This document shows positions 47,120 to 58,795 of a stretch of DNA of 64,000 nt, in pieces. The translations under genes and the position numbers were made by a program. The number at the start of each line of letters is the position of its first letter. Positions within the stretch are counted from its first letter, which is position 1. Source of the DNA: Glandiceps talaboti (taxonomy: Eukaryota > Hemichordata > Enteropneusta > Spengelidae); NCBI RefSeq assembly GCF_964340395.1, contig NC_135561.1:19391740-19455739 (forward strand). Direction: 5' to 3'. The notes under the pieces were generated by a model, which worked only from the letters and a program-made list of their open reading frames with translations, made no database searches and was not told where the DNA came from.

Positions 47120-47346
47120 CTGAAGACCTAACTAACACACACACACACACACAAACACACATGCATGCATGCATACACAAACACGTACACAAGTGTGTGT
47201 ATGTACATGTATGTACATGTATGTATATATGTATGTGTGTATGTATGTATGCATATACGTCTGTATGTATGTATGTATGTATGTATGTATGTATGTATGT
47301 ATGTATGTATGTACGTACGTACGTACGTATATACGTACGGGTGACG
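47120..47346. repeat. (CA)n, (TATG)n and (ACGT)n microsatellite block
   Basis: CA dimers, then TATG tetramers, then ACGT tetramers, directly abutting the left end of the next element. Confidence 0.93.
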
Positions 47347-47347
47347 G

Positions 47348-47987
47348 ATCAACTCGTCCCATTTCAACTCGTCCCATTTTCAACTCGCCCCAATTTCAAC
47401 TCGCCCCATTTTCAACTCGCCCCAACTCTTTGCAATATAATTTACCTGTGCATATATGAAATCGAAGCTAGTAGTACTCAGTTTGGAGGGTCTGTGGTAT
47501 CTCGTATTCCACTAATGAAGTACCACTTGCGCTGTAAACACATACTACAATACTTTAATAGTTGCGTTAACTTGGGAGAGGAGACACGTCTCCAAAACCT
47601 GTATGCGCGAAAGTCGTAAGCGTGTCAGTCACTAATATTCTCCCTGGTTATTATCATTATTATTTCTTATTTGGGTTGTAAACATTAAGTCCCGGTGTGA
47701 AAAGTGATATTCCATGACTGGGGAAATTTAAAGTTGTTGTGCTAGTATAAGTTCTAGATCTACCAAACACTTAGCCAAAACCCACACCACTTTCTGCTAC
47801 GAAATGTTACATTTGCTACGCTTCGACTGGCTACATAGGTAAAATCATGTAAATGTTTCGGTCTCCGTACTTCGAGTCCATGTATCGTTTAGATTTATAA
47901 ACGTTTCCTAGTGTTGTTGGGGCGAGTTGAAAATGGGACGAGTTAAAAATGGGGCGAGTTGAAATGGGACGAGTTGAAAATGGGACA
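47348..47987. mobile_element. Element bounded by convergent arrays of a 16-bp unit
   Basis: The left border 47348-47425 has about five copies of TTTTCAACTCGCCCCA and variants (CTCGTCCC). The right border 47915-47987 has about five copies of the reverse complement. The ends are therefore inverted repeats made of short tandem repeats. The inner 490 bp is single copy here and has no clear coding frame. TATG/ACGT microsatellites abut both outer sides. It is most like a non-autonomous DNA element with array-type termini. Confidence 0.6.
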
Positions 47988-48004
47988 GAGTGAATCGCAA
48001 TCGT

Positions 48005-48037
48005 AAGTACGTATGTATGTACACATGTATGTATGTA

Positions 48038-48068
<31 letters not shown>

Positions 48069-48134
48069 GTATGTATGTATGTGTGTATGTATGTATGTGT
48101 GTATGTACGTACGTACGTACGTACATACACACAT
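48005..48134. repeat. (TATG)n and (ACGT)n microsatellite
   Basis: Mixed TATG, TGTG and ACGT tetramers on the right side of the array-bounded element. Confidence 0.93.
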
Positions 48135-48170
48135 ACATGTATTCAGAAATTTCACACACATATGTATGTT

Positions 48171-48423
48171 CATACTGCAAATTCTGACAATGAATTGATG
48201 GTATTGGTGTTTCTGTGGAGATAGAACATCTACCTAGTGATACTAGTATATATGCCAATTTCTGAAATTTTACTGTTCATGAATGATCCCTATAAAAAAT
48301 GTAAACACTAGTTCATACATCATACATATATGGAGGTAGGATCTCCATGTAGACGACACAGTGAGTATAATAAATCTATTCAACCAAATAGTTGTATCAC
48401 CCTCCGAAAGTTCATAATACATA

Positions 48424-48454
<31 letters not shown>

Positions 48455-48792
48455 GTATGTATGTATGTGTGTATGTATGTATGTGTATGTACGTACGTAC
48501 GTACATACGTACGTACGTACATATGTATGTTCATACTGCAAATTCTGACAATGAATTGATGGTATTGGTGTTTCTGTGGAGATAGAACATCTACCTAGTG
48601 ATACTAGTATATATGCCAATTTCTGAAATTGACTGTTTTACTGTTCATGAATGATCCCTATAAAAAATGTAAACACTAGTTCATACATCATACATATATG
48701 GAGGTAGGATCTCCATGTAGACGACACAGTGAGTATAATAAATCTATTCAACCAAATAGTTGTATCACCCTCCGAAAGTTCATAATACATAT
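48171..48792. repeat. Recent tandem duplication, period about 361 bp
   Basis: 48171-48424 and 48532-48792 are almost identical over about 255 bp (both contain CATACTGCAAATTCTGACAA and TATGGAGGTAGGATCTCCAT). The second copy has a 7-base insertion near 48630. The spacer 48425-48531 is a TATG/ACGT microsatellite. Confidence 0.9.
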
Positions 48793-48904
48793 CCTAACGA
48801 TTACATGTACTATACTAGTTACATGTACAAATTGTGCACATAGCGGCTAAACATCGAATGGACAAATACAGTACGTACTGTACAGTGTAGTTTAGTGTAC
48901 ACTG

Positions 48905-49078
48905 GTCACTATAGTCCTGCGTGCAAACGGAGTAAGTCGTCCCTTCCTTCTCCGAACTTGTGTTTTTAGTTGTTTTTTCATTCTTTCGGTGTTGAGTCTT
49001 TCGGTTATGTCAGTAACCTAGACCCCGGGACCTAGACCCGTGCACCGTCTGCAAGCAGGACCATAGTCACTACTACAG
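48905..49078. repeat. Imperfect inverted repeat
   Basis: GTCACTATAGTCCTGCGTGC near the left is matched in reverse by GCAAGCAGGACCATAGTCAC near the right. About 170 bp in all. Possibly a small MITE. Confidence 0.5.
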
Positions 49079-49287
49079 TACTACGACTAGTGCATATGTA
49101 TGTGTTTGTACTTTACATTCATCACAATATCTTACATCCTGACGCGTCAACATATTACATATTGAATGCTTCTAAACTTAAAGCAACATACCACATGAGG
49201 TCTCCTTGCATTTGCACTCTTCATCCTTCAGAACCGCACAGCACAGTCATTTACTTGCTGCTAGTGCCCTACGCTTGTGAATAGGTC

Positions 49288-49299
49288 GGACGCCATCTT
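49288..49299 (-). promoter_or_regulatory. YY1-like AAGATGGCG element, minus strand
   Basis: AAGATGGCGTCC reads on the minus strand. This motif is common just downstream of animal transcription starts. It could mark the start of a noncoding FBXO10 first exon, with a possible GTATGT donor near 49190. That link is inference. Confidence 0.25.
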
Positions 49300-49804
49300 G
49301 CCTTGTTTTTCTTTTATTTGTTTAGTTTGTCTAGCCTCTACCATTCGCAGCATGGGGGTGTAATGTCAGGGTGAAGTATTAGTCATATAGATTGGATGAT
49401 TTGAAGTCAACACACGCATCCCCGTCGAGAACAACTTATCGCACAGTACACACTTGTGTTTTTAGTTGTTGTTTTTTCATTCTTTCGGAACGACAAAATT
49501 ATTTCTGGATAATTTTCCCCTACAATGCAAATAGTCTATTCCTTTCGTGAGCTGTCCTGGGTTCAAGGGCAAACTTATTATATATGCAGTTGCTCATAAC
49601 TTGAAAGGAAACTGACTGGTGACCCAAAATATGGCAAACTTTGCATATGTTTTTGATTGTCTGTAGCTGCAGTTGAACTTTGAGGCGACTATCTACTTTT
49701 TCTTAAAGAATAATTTGGGAAAAGTGGACAAGTTGTTAATATTGTGGTGCATTGTGGGAAGCAGAAATCGCACAAACAACAACACTGCAGTGGTACAGAA
49801 TTTC
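49300..49804. other. Possible divergent promoter interval
   Basis: Lies between minus- and plus-strand YY1-like motifs. It repeats the string TTTTTCATTCTTTCGG, also at about 48975. No coding sequence seen. Confidence 0.25.
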
Positions 49805-49893
49805 AACATGGCGACGATGCTGGGGACCAGCCGTAGTCCACCAGATGTATTCGCCCACTGTTTACCTTGAGAGTGACCACAGTTGAAGTAAAG
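49805..49893 (+). other. Candidate plus-strand first exon (noncoding or uORF)
   Basis: AACATGGCGACG at 49805 resembles a YY1/start-site element. Its ATG opens only 20 codons before TGA. A good donor (AAG then GTAAGA) ends the exon at 49893. This looks like an untranslated first exon of an unidentified plus-strand gene. Confidence 0.3.
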
Positions 49894-52096
49894 GTAAGAA
49901 CAATATTCGCATAAAGCTATATTTTCGTCTCCTCAAAAAATCTCCAGGTTTCCCCTTGTTCTTTGTTAAGAGCCGTCACCTTACGTCGATGGAGTTACTT
50001 ACTTGCGACATACTGTACAGTGTACATGTGTAACGTACGATTGAGTGAGTGGGGTAGACCGAGTGGGCCGTGTCTATGCTTCCAACATCAGCTTAATTTC
50101 AACCCGAATTACGATGACCCTTTGAGATTTTTCGCATGTACAATGCAAATAAACAGAGTGCTTAAACCAGCATAGTGTTGATGTATGATTACAGTGCATG
50201 TATAAAGGACGAGCATTTGCAATTCTCATGTTTTTCCCATTCATGTGTGTACATATGATCATGAACGTTGCGGTCAGCTGAATGTTGTTCTCTCATGCGT
50301 CCAGTGCGTAAAATTACGTAACGCAGTGGTCCTCCTAGTGACTTTCTCTTTCCAGATTTACAGTTCCGTCGCCGAAATATCACCATATTTTACCATCTTT
50401 AAATTTAAGTACAACAATGAACATAATATTTTCAGCGTTACTTGTCGGTTTTATGGGTTATTCAGGTTGTACAATTTACACAAACATTAGAAAGGAGTTG
50501 CCTAGTCTGCGATTGGGCTAGGGCAGAGGAACATTGGGTGCGAACTCAATCTTTGCACGACCTTGGGGATAAAGTTGCTGCAGTTTCAACCCTTACCACA
50601 GAATTCAGATTTGATGTTGCATAAAGTGTACCCAATTTCAATGTCTAACTCATTGTACCTGCAATGCACTAATGTTTTCACAGTTATAGTTTGAAGTGGT
50701 AAAAGAAGAAGCACTGTGTTAATGTCCAAGGTCACTTGCCTATTCAAATTCTAACCAATGTTTGCATAGACGCAGACCTTTTGATTGCCCAGTCTTTTTT
50801 GTTACACCATCTGCACATACTGTACAGCATGTGTTTTGCCTTATCACACAGCTTGGAAAACATTGTCCAATGCATAGTTAACCAGGGTATGGTTCTCTGG
50901 GAGACTGATAGCCATATCGTATTTGCAGTCTGTGGTTTTTATCTGATTTCAATAAAAGTAGTGCTTCACATTGTATTTGCAGACTTGCTTAGTTTACCAC
51001 AAGTAGTTTGTCCTTGTACAGCAACATATTGTAAAAGGCTTTAAAAAGTGATAGAGTGGCAGGGAAATGCAATGTTCGACAGTGTGTAGAGTTTTAACTT
51101 TTTTCCATTCGTCACTGGGTCAAGGTCATTTGAGCAGTGGAATATACATGTACTCATATTTATATGTGCAATAGGCAAATTGTAAATTTGTATCACGCAT
51201 GTACATGTATCATAGATATGCAAACTAATTTGTGTGTATATGTGTGTCTATATATATATATATATATAATATTATTATTATTGTTATTATTATTATTATT
51301 ATTATATATTATAAAACTCGGTGAGTATCAATCAGCTAAGACAGTGCTCTTTACCGCAGTGGCAGAGCGTAATAGTTTTGATAGTTCTGGAACTCTTTCT
51401 TGGTTGTAATATATATATTATAAAGTATATATAATAGCATTTTTGGCATGCAAAGTTCGTCAAATAAACAAACTTTGTGACTTCTTTTCAAATTTCATTC
51501 ACTGTTCTTCCCAGGGAATATTGATGTTGATGCAAAATTTGCAGCTAGCTAAGGGTTACTCGCTTCATTCTCTGCTCCTTTTGACTAAATAAATCCGACA
51601 TTTCTTGAATAGGAAGACCATCAGTAATGGTAACTAAGATTACAAGCAGATACCTTGTTGAAAATTACTGTTTATCACTGATATTCAGGACCTTTGATCA
51701 ATCATTTGGTTCATTCTTTCTACAATAATTATTATTTCTAAGGCATTCTGACTGTGAAAGTATGATTATGAATTTAAAGTATCACACTCTTTTGGTAGTT
51801 ATTCAACTATTAGACCCAACAATTTTTGGGATTTCAATGAAAATCTTTTGGTATATCAATGAAAAATGTAGATAAATAGGTTCACCCTAATATTGTTAAA
51901 GTATGTTATTCAGTTTATAAACTCTTGTTTTGAATCCTGTATTCATACCCACTGCTTAGACTGATTGCCCTGGATTTTCTACTTTGAATTGAATCAACAG
52001 TACAAATTCTTTAGTATTTGGTCGTAATAATAGTTTACTATTTCGGTAGAAGAACTCCTGGCAGACTGTCAGTATTCTTTCTTATTACTTGTATAG
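49894..52096. other. No recognised gene apart from the exon candidates
   Basis: Includes a (TA)n/(ATT)n microsatellite at about 51250-51308. Two short open frames, 50463-50624 and 51313-51409 (plus), look slightly protein-like, but no family was recognised. Confidence 0.4.
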
Positions 52097-52163
52097 GAGA
52101 CCTTGCCCTGCCAATGCATCATACAATTGCAACCCAGCAACGACTAATGAAGAGGGACATGAT
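52097..52163 (+). CDS. Candidate plus-strand exon, gene unknown
   Basis: 67 bases between a TTGTATAG acceptor and a GTGAGT donor. If joined to the 49893 exon, the first ATG after an in-frame TGA is at 52114, giving M-H-H-T-I-A-T-Q-Q-R-L-M-K-R-D-M. A second frame is also open. I do not recognise the peptide and could not find the next exon, so this is weak. Confidence 0.22.
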
Positions 52164-55100
52164 GTGAGTTTGTAAAGCTTACCTGTAGTTAGAGACCAAG
52201 CAACCCCCCAAATTTTTTTTATCTGATTATACTACTGGTTCTTTATTCAGACCTGGTTATATAGTCTCAGAATATCGAAAGTGTCGTTTCCACTCGTGAA
52301 TCTCAGTAATTTTTGTGACCTTATTGAATCATTTTGATAATTTACATAACAATGACTTATGCAAATTTTCTGTAAGACTGTAGTATATGTAGGCCTCTGA
52401 CATTGTCAAGTTGTCCTGGAGACGGCACAAATTAATCAACTCGATTTGCTATCCTGATTTCAAGAAAGTCAGCTCCAGGTGGAATGCTTCTTCAGGACTG
52501 CTAAAAATCAATACATTACGTCGTTACAATATAGACATCTTAAGCTTTTGAAAGCTTTTTCCAATATCTTAGCAAATCAAACAGAACTTAAATCACATAC
52601 TGTGATATATATAAAAGTTTGGCTTTCTTGTTTATTCAAATGTAGATAAATTATAAATAACAGTGATGCAATAGTTTTCCCATGAACCCTTCCACGATCT
52701 AGGAAATCTCCAAAATGGCTGAAAATATGTTTAGTGCAGTATGTACAACTTCTTTACAAGATTTCAAAGTTGAATAAGTTCCTACCAGGGTGCTATTTTA
52801 TCATCCAAATCATATTTTAAGTTGATAGCAAATCCGTACAAATGTACTAAAGACAGAAATAAGTCTTACAGAGTTTTCCTTTAATTAACAGGTTACTCTT
52901 TATTTTCTGTCATGATTTTTTTAAAGCAATTCATGTGCATGTGAACATGATTTCTTGTCTCAAGCCTGGTATTTGATAATGTATAGTTTGCCGTTAAAAT
53001 TACAAATATGTGGCTTCATAGGATGTCAGGAAAGACTTATTTCATATAAATATTTTTTTTACATCTCAAAAACTAGTAACAATGATACATGTAGCTGTCC
53101 ACAACTATATATTTTTTTAAATGTATACTTTATTTTTTTTAATATCTGTATTGTTTTACATGTAATACATATAGCATACCACTCTTTGCCTGCCATTATA
53201 ATTTATGGATTTCAAAAATTAATCTACGTCTTCCGAGTGACATTGTGTGTCTTTCATGTATATCAACCACCAAGTATATGTGTGCCTGTTTGGAGTTTGA
53301 CTTCCTTGGTAAGGAAATTAAAGTCAGTATGCCGTAGTTTGACATCACAATTAGAATAGTAGCGTAGAATCCAATTTGTATGATAAATTTCTCTGGCTTT
53401 ATACGTGTACATGTAGATGAGGAAATTACTGGTAAATGAAATTCAAATGAACTGAATGAACTTTCTTACCTCCTGATGATTATGAAGTAAAACAAAAAGA
53501 GCAACAACAAAACTTCAATATAGTAACAACATTTCACAAAATTCTGTTGGAATCCACAAACAGCTTTTTCCAAAATTAACCTCAAGCAAGGTGTTCATTG
53601 ATTCATAATATCAATGAGTGAAATTGTCTGTTAGATAATACTAGGCAATAGGTGGCCGACCTGTCCTGTAAGCAAGCTATGGAATGACCCGGAGTGGAAG
53701 GACCTTTTTAGTTAAGTGTTTTGAAAGGGATATGAATCCTAAGCCAAGAGAACAGTGTTTTGAATTGCTGTCAACACCTTCATCATTTGCTGAAACCTTT
53801 TTTCAAAAAACAGTTCAACTTTTTAAAGTGCAATGTGGTGTAGTACTCTTAAGTATTTGAAGGTATGATTGTGATCTTCTCTGTGACCATCATTCTCACA
53901 AACCAGAGTTATTATTTCTACCACTACGCTTTGAAATAATACCAAGAACGCTGTCGTAAAACAGGCCGTGGTTTGCGACAATGTGTGGCCATATAAGTGA
54001 GAAAACATGACAAGTACAAATGTATGAGTTATATTTACTTTATTCGTCTTCAAATACATCTGTTCCCAACAAACTGACATGTAATTGCAAGATAGACAAA
54101 AACTACTATTCTGAATGAATGAAGTTTGAAATTTATTTCACCAGATATAAAAATAAGCTACACTTTCAAAGAAACATATATGATATAAATATGCAAAATG
54201 AATACAAAAAAAATACAGAATTGTTATCTGATGTGGACCATGGAAATACAAATAGTTCAGCGGAACAAGTGTTTTAAACCAAGGTTTCGGTTTACTATAA
54301 AGATAGACACGGAGCAAAACTGTTGTTTTGACAATGTTGATACAAGTTATTGAATGAATGTTGGTTTTCAGTACTCCCAATGGGGTAACATTTCTGATAT
54401 GACATCCACGCTTTTGCATTTGCACATTTTTGGGGACTTCCAGCGTGTGCACACTATCTTGATTACAAGGTGATGATATCCACACAACAGAGGCACTGCT
54501 ATCACCCTCTGGAACTTGTGTAATCTTCCACATTGAACAACAATAGTTGTAGGTCTAGCAGTATCACTATCAGTATCTTACTTGTAAACCAAGACCTCAA
54601 TTGCCAGAGTTGTGGTAACATCCACAACAGACAGACATCACCAAACACTGATTTGTAACAACACAGACTGACACAAAAGTCACAAAAGCAAAAGGCGATA
54701 TCTATACCACAAAAATGTAATGTAAAGAAATAAATGGAAGAACAAAGTAATGGCATGTATCTCTGAGTATATAATTATAGTGACACTTAGCAAATTTTTA
54801 TGCAAACTCATAAACCATGATTGGTGTCTCAGTGTCTCCTAATATATGGTACATTTGATACCCCATAATGAAGTAAGGAATATTTGATGAGAACATTTCA
54901 TGCTGAGTCAAAGAATTTACTAGTAGGTTTACAGTGTTGTTGTTGTATTGTTTGTGACCATTACTGAAAAAAAACTAGAGATCTATTCTTACATTACAAT
55001 GGCCTTTAAAGTCACCAGTTTTATAGATGTAAAAGTATTTCTAAAGCAACTTTATACCAAGTAGTACTACCCTGTAGTAGTCTACAGTCAAATAGACATG

Positions 55101-58100
55101 TTGGTTATTGTTCAGTAATTTTGTCATCACATTTCTATTTGAACATCATGTAAACAAAATGAGAAGTTAGTTACCAATGGTGTAAAGAAAGAAAAGGTAC
55201 CATATTTGTTATGTAACCAAACACCAACAGCATAGTAAAGCTTATAAAGGTATACTTTCTTTGATTATTGTATTGCGACAGTACATGTAATTTACTACAG
55301 CACTCAAATTTTACTTCTTTGCTTGATAGCCAGGTTTTAACTTTATAGCTCTAACCAAGTGAATTACTTGAATGTCTCTGCTTCAATTTTCTATTGCTTT
55401 CCATTGGACTAATCACAGACAGTGGAAGGGGCCCTTCACTGTCTATGGCCGAACACTGCCTACGACCACATAAATTTGGTAGTCTGTTTACGGTGTGTAG
55501 TAGTCTAATGTGCCCTGACTACTAGTACTACTACTATTAATGTCAAGTCCTGTACAGTAGCTATGGTCATGTGACCAACTCTGAAAACTGATCATTACGT
55601 TATGATGTTATTATGGACACACTGTCCTGCCATGGAGATTGGATTTGTAATTAAAATGTTTCATTGTTTCAAGGTCATGGGCAAGAGCCATATTGTTCAG
55701 TGGTTACATTGTATATATGCAAATTTGATCTTCATTAGCATAGTGATGTCTGGAAATAGCAATGTCAGAAGGTCACTACTATTAGTGATGACCAGCAGGT
55801 GAAGAAGGTACTATTAATCAACTGTATGTGACATGATTTATCGATCTAGTTTCTCCCTTTTAGACCATATACTAGTGTACCATCAGTGTCTTTGGTAAGA
55901 TTTGGGAACTACCAGGGTAGTTACATGTAGTACAGACATGTGGGAAATCAACTAATTACACTTATATATAATGTATGTAGTTTCTGATCTTTTATTATCA
56001 ATGATAATTTAGTTAGTAATCCTAGAGTAAAAATGCCAAGGGAACCAGTAACCTACATTTTATAGATTGTACATACCCATTACATATATGTGTGTATTTT
56101 TTGTAAATTGTGCATACCTGTTGTCCTGAAAATGTGCATAGACTTCTCAAAAAATACTCTGAAGTAAAAAAAGTGATTGTAATTAGTATGGCAATAACTG
56201 TGATATAGATTTGATGTGAATTCAAGCATTGAAAAATTTTGATGAAAAAAAAGCAAAAAGAAGATATAATGTACTATTTAATTCTCTTTACTGGGTTGAG
56301 AGTGGGGTGATGTTTGTCTGTTATATAAATAACGACAAGTTGAGCAAAAAAGAATTAAGTTACAACATGTACACCATGCACCAGTATGTTGTTTATAGAG
56401 TCTCCAGTATACTGGCAATGATCTCAAGAGACATGTATAGCTATATTTTACGTACATTGTATGTACTATTTATGTAGCAGAGATAACTTGCACAGGTGCA
56501 TGCACATACTAGTGGTATTTGCAAGTTTTTCAGTACACTTACATGTACATGTACACATGTACCTGCATGCAAATGAGGATGCAGTCATTCGTTCTATTCA
56601 AAAACATGTGAGTGTCATTTTTAGGAAATTTATTGTTCCAGAGAAACATATGTAATAACAACAGAACTTGCTGTACACTCGTGAAAGTACATGTACTGCC
56701 GGAGAAAATATTGCAAGTACATGTATACCCATGTAAATACCCCAAGTGCACTACATATGCACTCGAGCATCATGGGGCTCTTTCATAATGTTGTCGATGT
56801 ACTAGATATGTGATTGGTCAATGGATTCAGTTGTACTACTACTGCATGAGGTGAATTTGTACATTTTGTTGATTAATGTCACACTTTTATTAGTTTCCTA
56901 CCTACTCCATCCTGTGACTCTACTACTCAGGAAGATGTCTTGCCATTGAATATACAGTACTGTAATGGCTCAGTGTTCTCTCCTCAATAGATAAGCCATG
57001 TGCTGCACACCATCTCAGCTTTGAGGTCCTGCCCCCACTTCAAATTCCCCCACTATGCTTTGTTTGAGACTGTCACTTTGTATTTGGCTATTTGATTCGA
57101 CCAACAACTGACTGACCACAAGGTAATGGTGAGACACTACAGATACATACATTTGGAAGTGCAATTCAGTTGTTGAAAAAGTGACTATGTAATGAATTTA
57201 TCAAACCAAAGGTGTTAAAATAGGGAGTGTTATGATGTAAAAAATTGACATCAGCAGTTGATCTGACTTTTGGTACCTACATATGTAAAGAGATGATGCA
57301 AATGAAATCAATCGTTTAGCGTATGTACAGGTATCGATAAAATCTTACACAATGGTGTGAATAAAAGCCTTCAGAATCAGAATCGTTTGGTAACTAATTT
57401 CAATCAAATAATAAGACCACTGAAGTTTGAACAATGCTAAAGTACGGGGAGTGAAATTCAATTGCTGTCAACAATTCTGACAGACTTCACAGCAATTTGA
57501 TGTGTTCAAATGCAATGATTTCACCGTCAACAATTAACGTTACTTGTATAGTGTACCAGTCGAAATCTAACACAAATTTCAGTGAACGGTTCCTTAATTT
57601 ATTTTGTAAATGATGTTAGAATTGTCGTGTATTACTTCTGTAATGTATAAACGGAATTTGACCTAAAAAAATACATGGAAATTTATAAAACTGATCACTA
57701 ATTGCAGAGATCATGCAACTTTGCCATTTATTGCCATACTGTCAATTCAAGATGGAGATGACATAAATTTTTATTGCATATATCTCCTTTAGCATAATTA
57801 TAGGAAAAAATTTGGAACATTTTGAGTGTGACTCATAATCATATTTTGAGCGCCATAGAACTGGTGACATAGACATGGGTTGTCATGCTGTAGAACAACC
57901 AGGGTATTTAATCCTTATTTTCTGTTCAAAGACAATAACTTGGCTTGTGTTAGATATAAATGTAGATTACTCAATGCTGTGTACTGAATACTACATATGT
58001 GTACATTGTGATGAGGGTCATCTCAGTTGGTCATCTGGTGACTCTTTACTTTGTCAATATGTTAATGAGAAGTTACTAAAGTCAGAGGTTGTACAGTCTA

Positions 58101-58514
58101 CATCTACATGTACCTACAAATATGCCAAGGTCAGAGTTGTGTGCATAGAATCTACAAAACTTAAATGACCATGGCATGGCATTCACTGTATTTATGCTCT
58201 ACATTCGTGCAGCATATATTTACACTTTTTCACCTTGTGAATTATAATCTGATGTGTGAATACTTTGGTACAGCGGAGCTGGGCTACATTCTCCTCAGAT
58301 ATGACCGTAGTGTAACATGACTTTTGTTTGACAAAATAAGACATTGTTGTGTAAATTTGATTTTTAATGTTATCCAAAGAAAAATCATACAATTGGACCC
58401 AATACTCTACACACTTACAATGTATGATATACATACTGTATGTCCAAGTACATGTATGTAGGTACAATTCTTGTTGTTTTTACATGTACACCATTTACAA
58501 TGTAACACATAATG
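52164..58514. other. Long stretch with no recognised gene
   Basis: AT-rich. On the minus strand 54533-54138 and 54080-53823 have mildly protein-like open frames without known motifs; I did not call them. Many ACATGT palindromes occur around 56530-56720. Confidence 0.4.
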
Positions 58515-58795
58515 ATAATAATCTTTATTCATCCAAATAAATTTGGAAATTTGTTGAATGGTCACCACCAGAGCAGTGCCCAAGTGTCCTAGTGTTGAAG
58601 CAGGAGGAAACCGCAGTACCCTGGGGAAAAAGGCAAGTTTCGGCAGGGTCAAACTGAGCATCACCCTTCTTACATACAGACCTGGGTAAATTTTAAATCA
58701 AACCCAGCCGATACCTCGCAGGTTCGAACCCAGGCTGTAGAGGTAAGAGGCGTAGGAGCTAACCACCAACAACTGTTCGGGCACCGGCCACCGAC
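58515..58795 (-). mobile_element. tRNA-derived SINE with a LINE-like 3' tail
   Basis: On the minus strand, GTTGTTGGTGGTTAGCTCC (box A-like) and the perfect box B GGTTCGAACC (58721-58730) form a tRNA-like head. A body with GGGTACTGCGGTTTCCTCCT follows, and the end is GAATAAAGATTATTATCATT, the kind of ATT-rich tail shared with CR1/L2-type LINEs that mobilise SINEs. This is the best preserved SINE in the window. Confidence 0.7.

Noticed and set aside
47128-48619. Multiple 60-180-codon frames of Y-I-H-T and Y-V-C-M repeats
   Set aside because: They are translations of TATG/TGTG microsatellites.
49673-49870. 65-codon frame ending M-A-T-M-L-G-T-S-R
   Set aside because: The upstream part has no start context and the ATG at 49808 opens only 20 codons; better read as a leader exon with a short upstream frame.
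53823-54533. Minus-strand open frames that look mildly protein-like
   Set aside because: No domain recognised, interrupted between the frames, low-complexity hydrophobic ends; not enough to call a gene.
58721-58790. A tRNA gene
   Set aside because: The head has box A and B but no proper cloverleaf arms, and it continues into a SINE body and tail.
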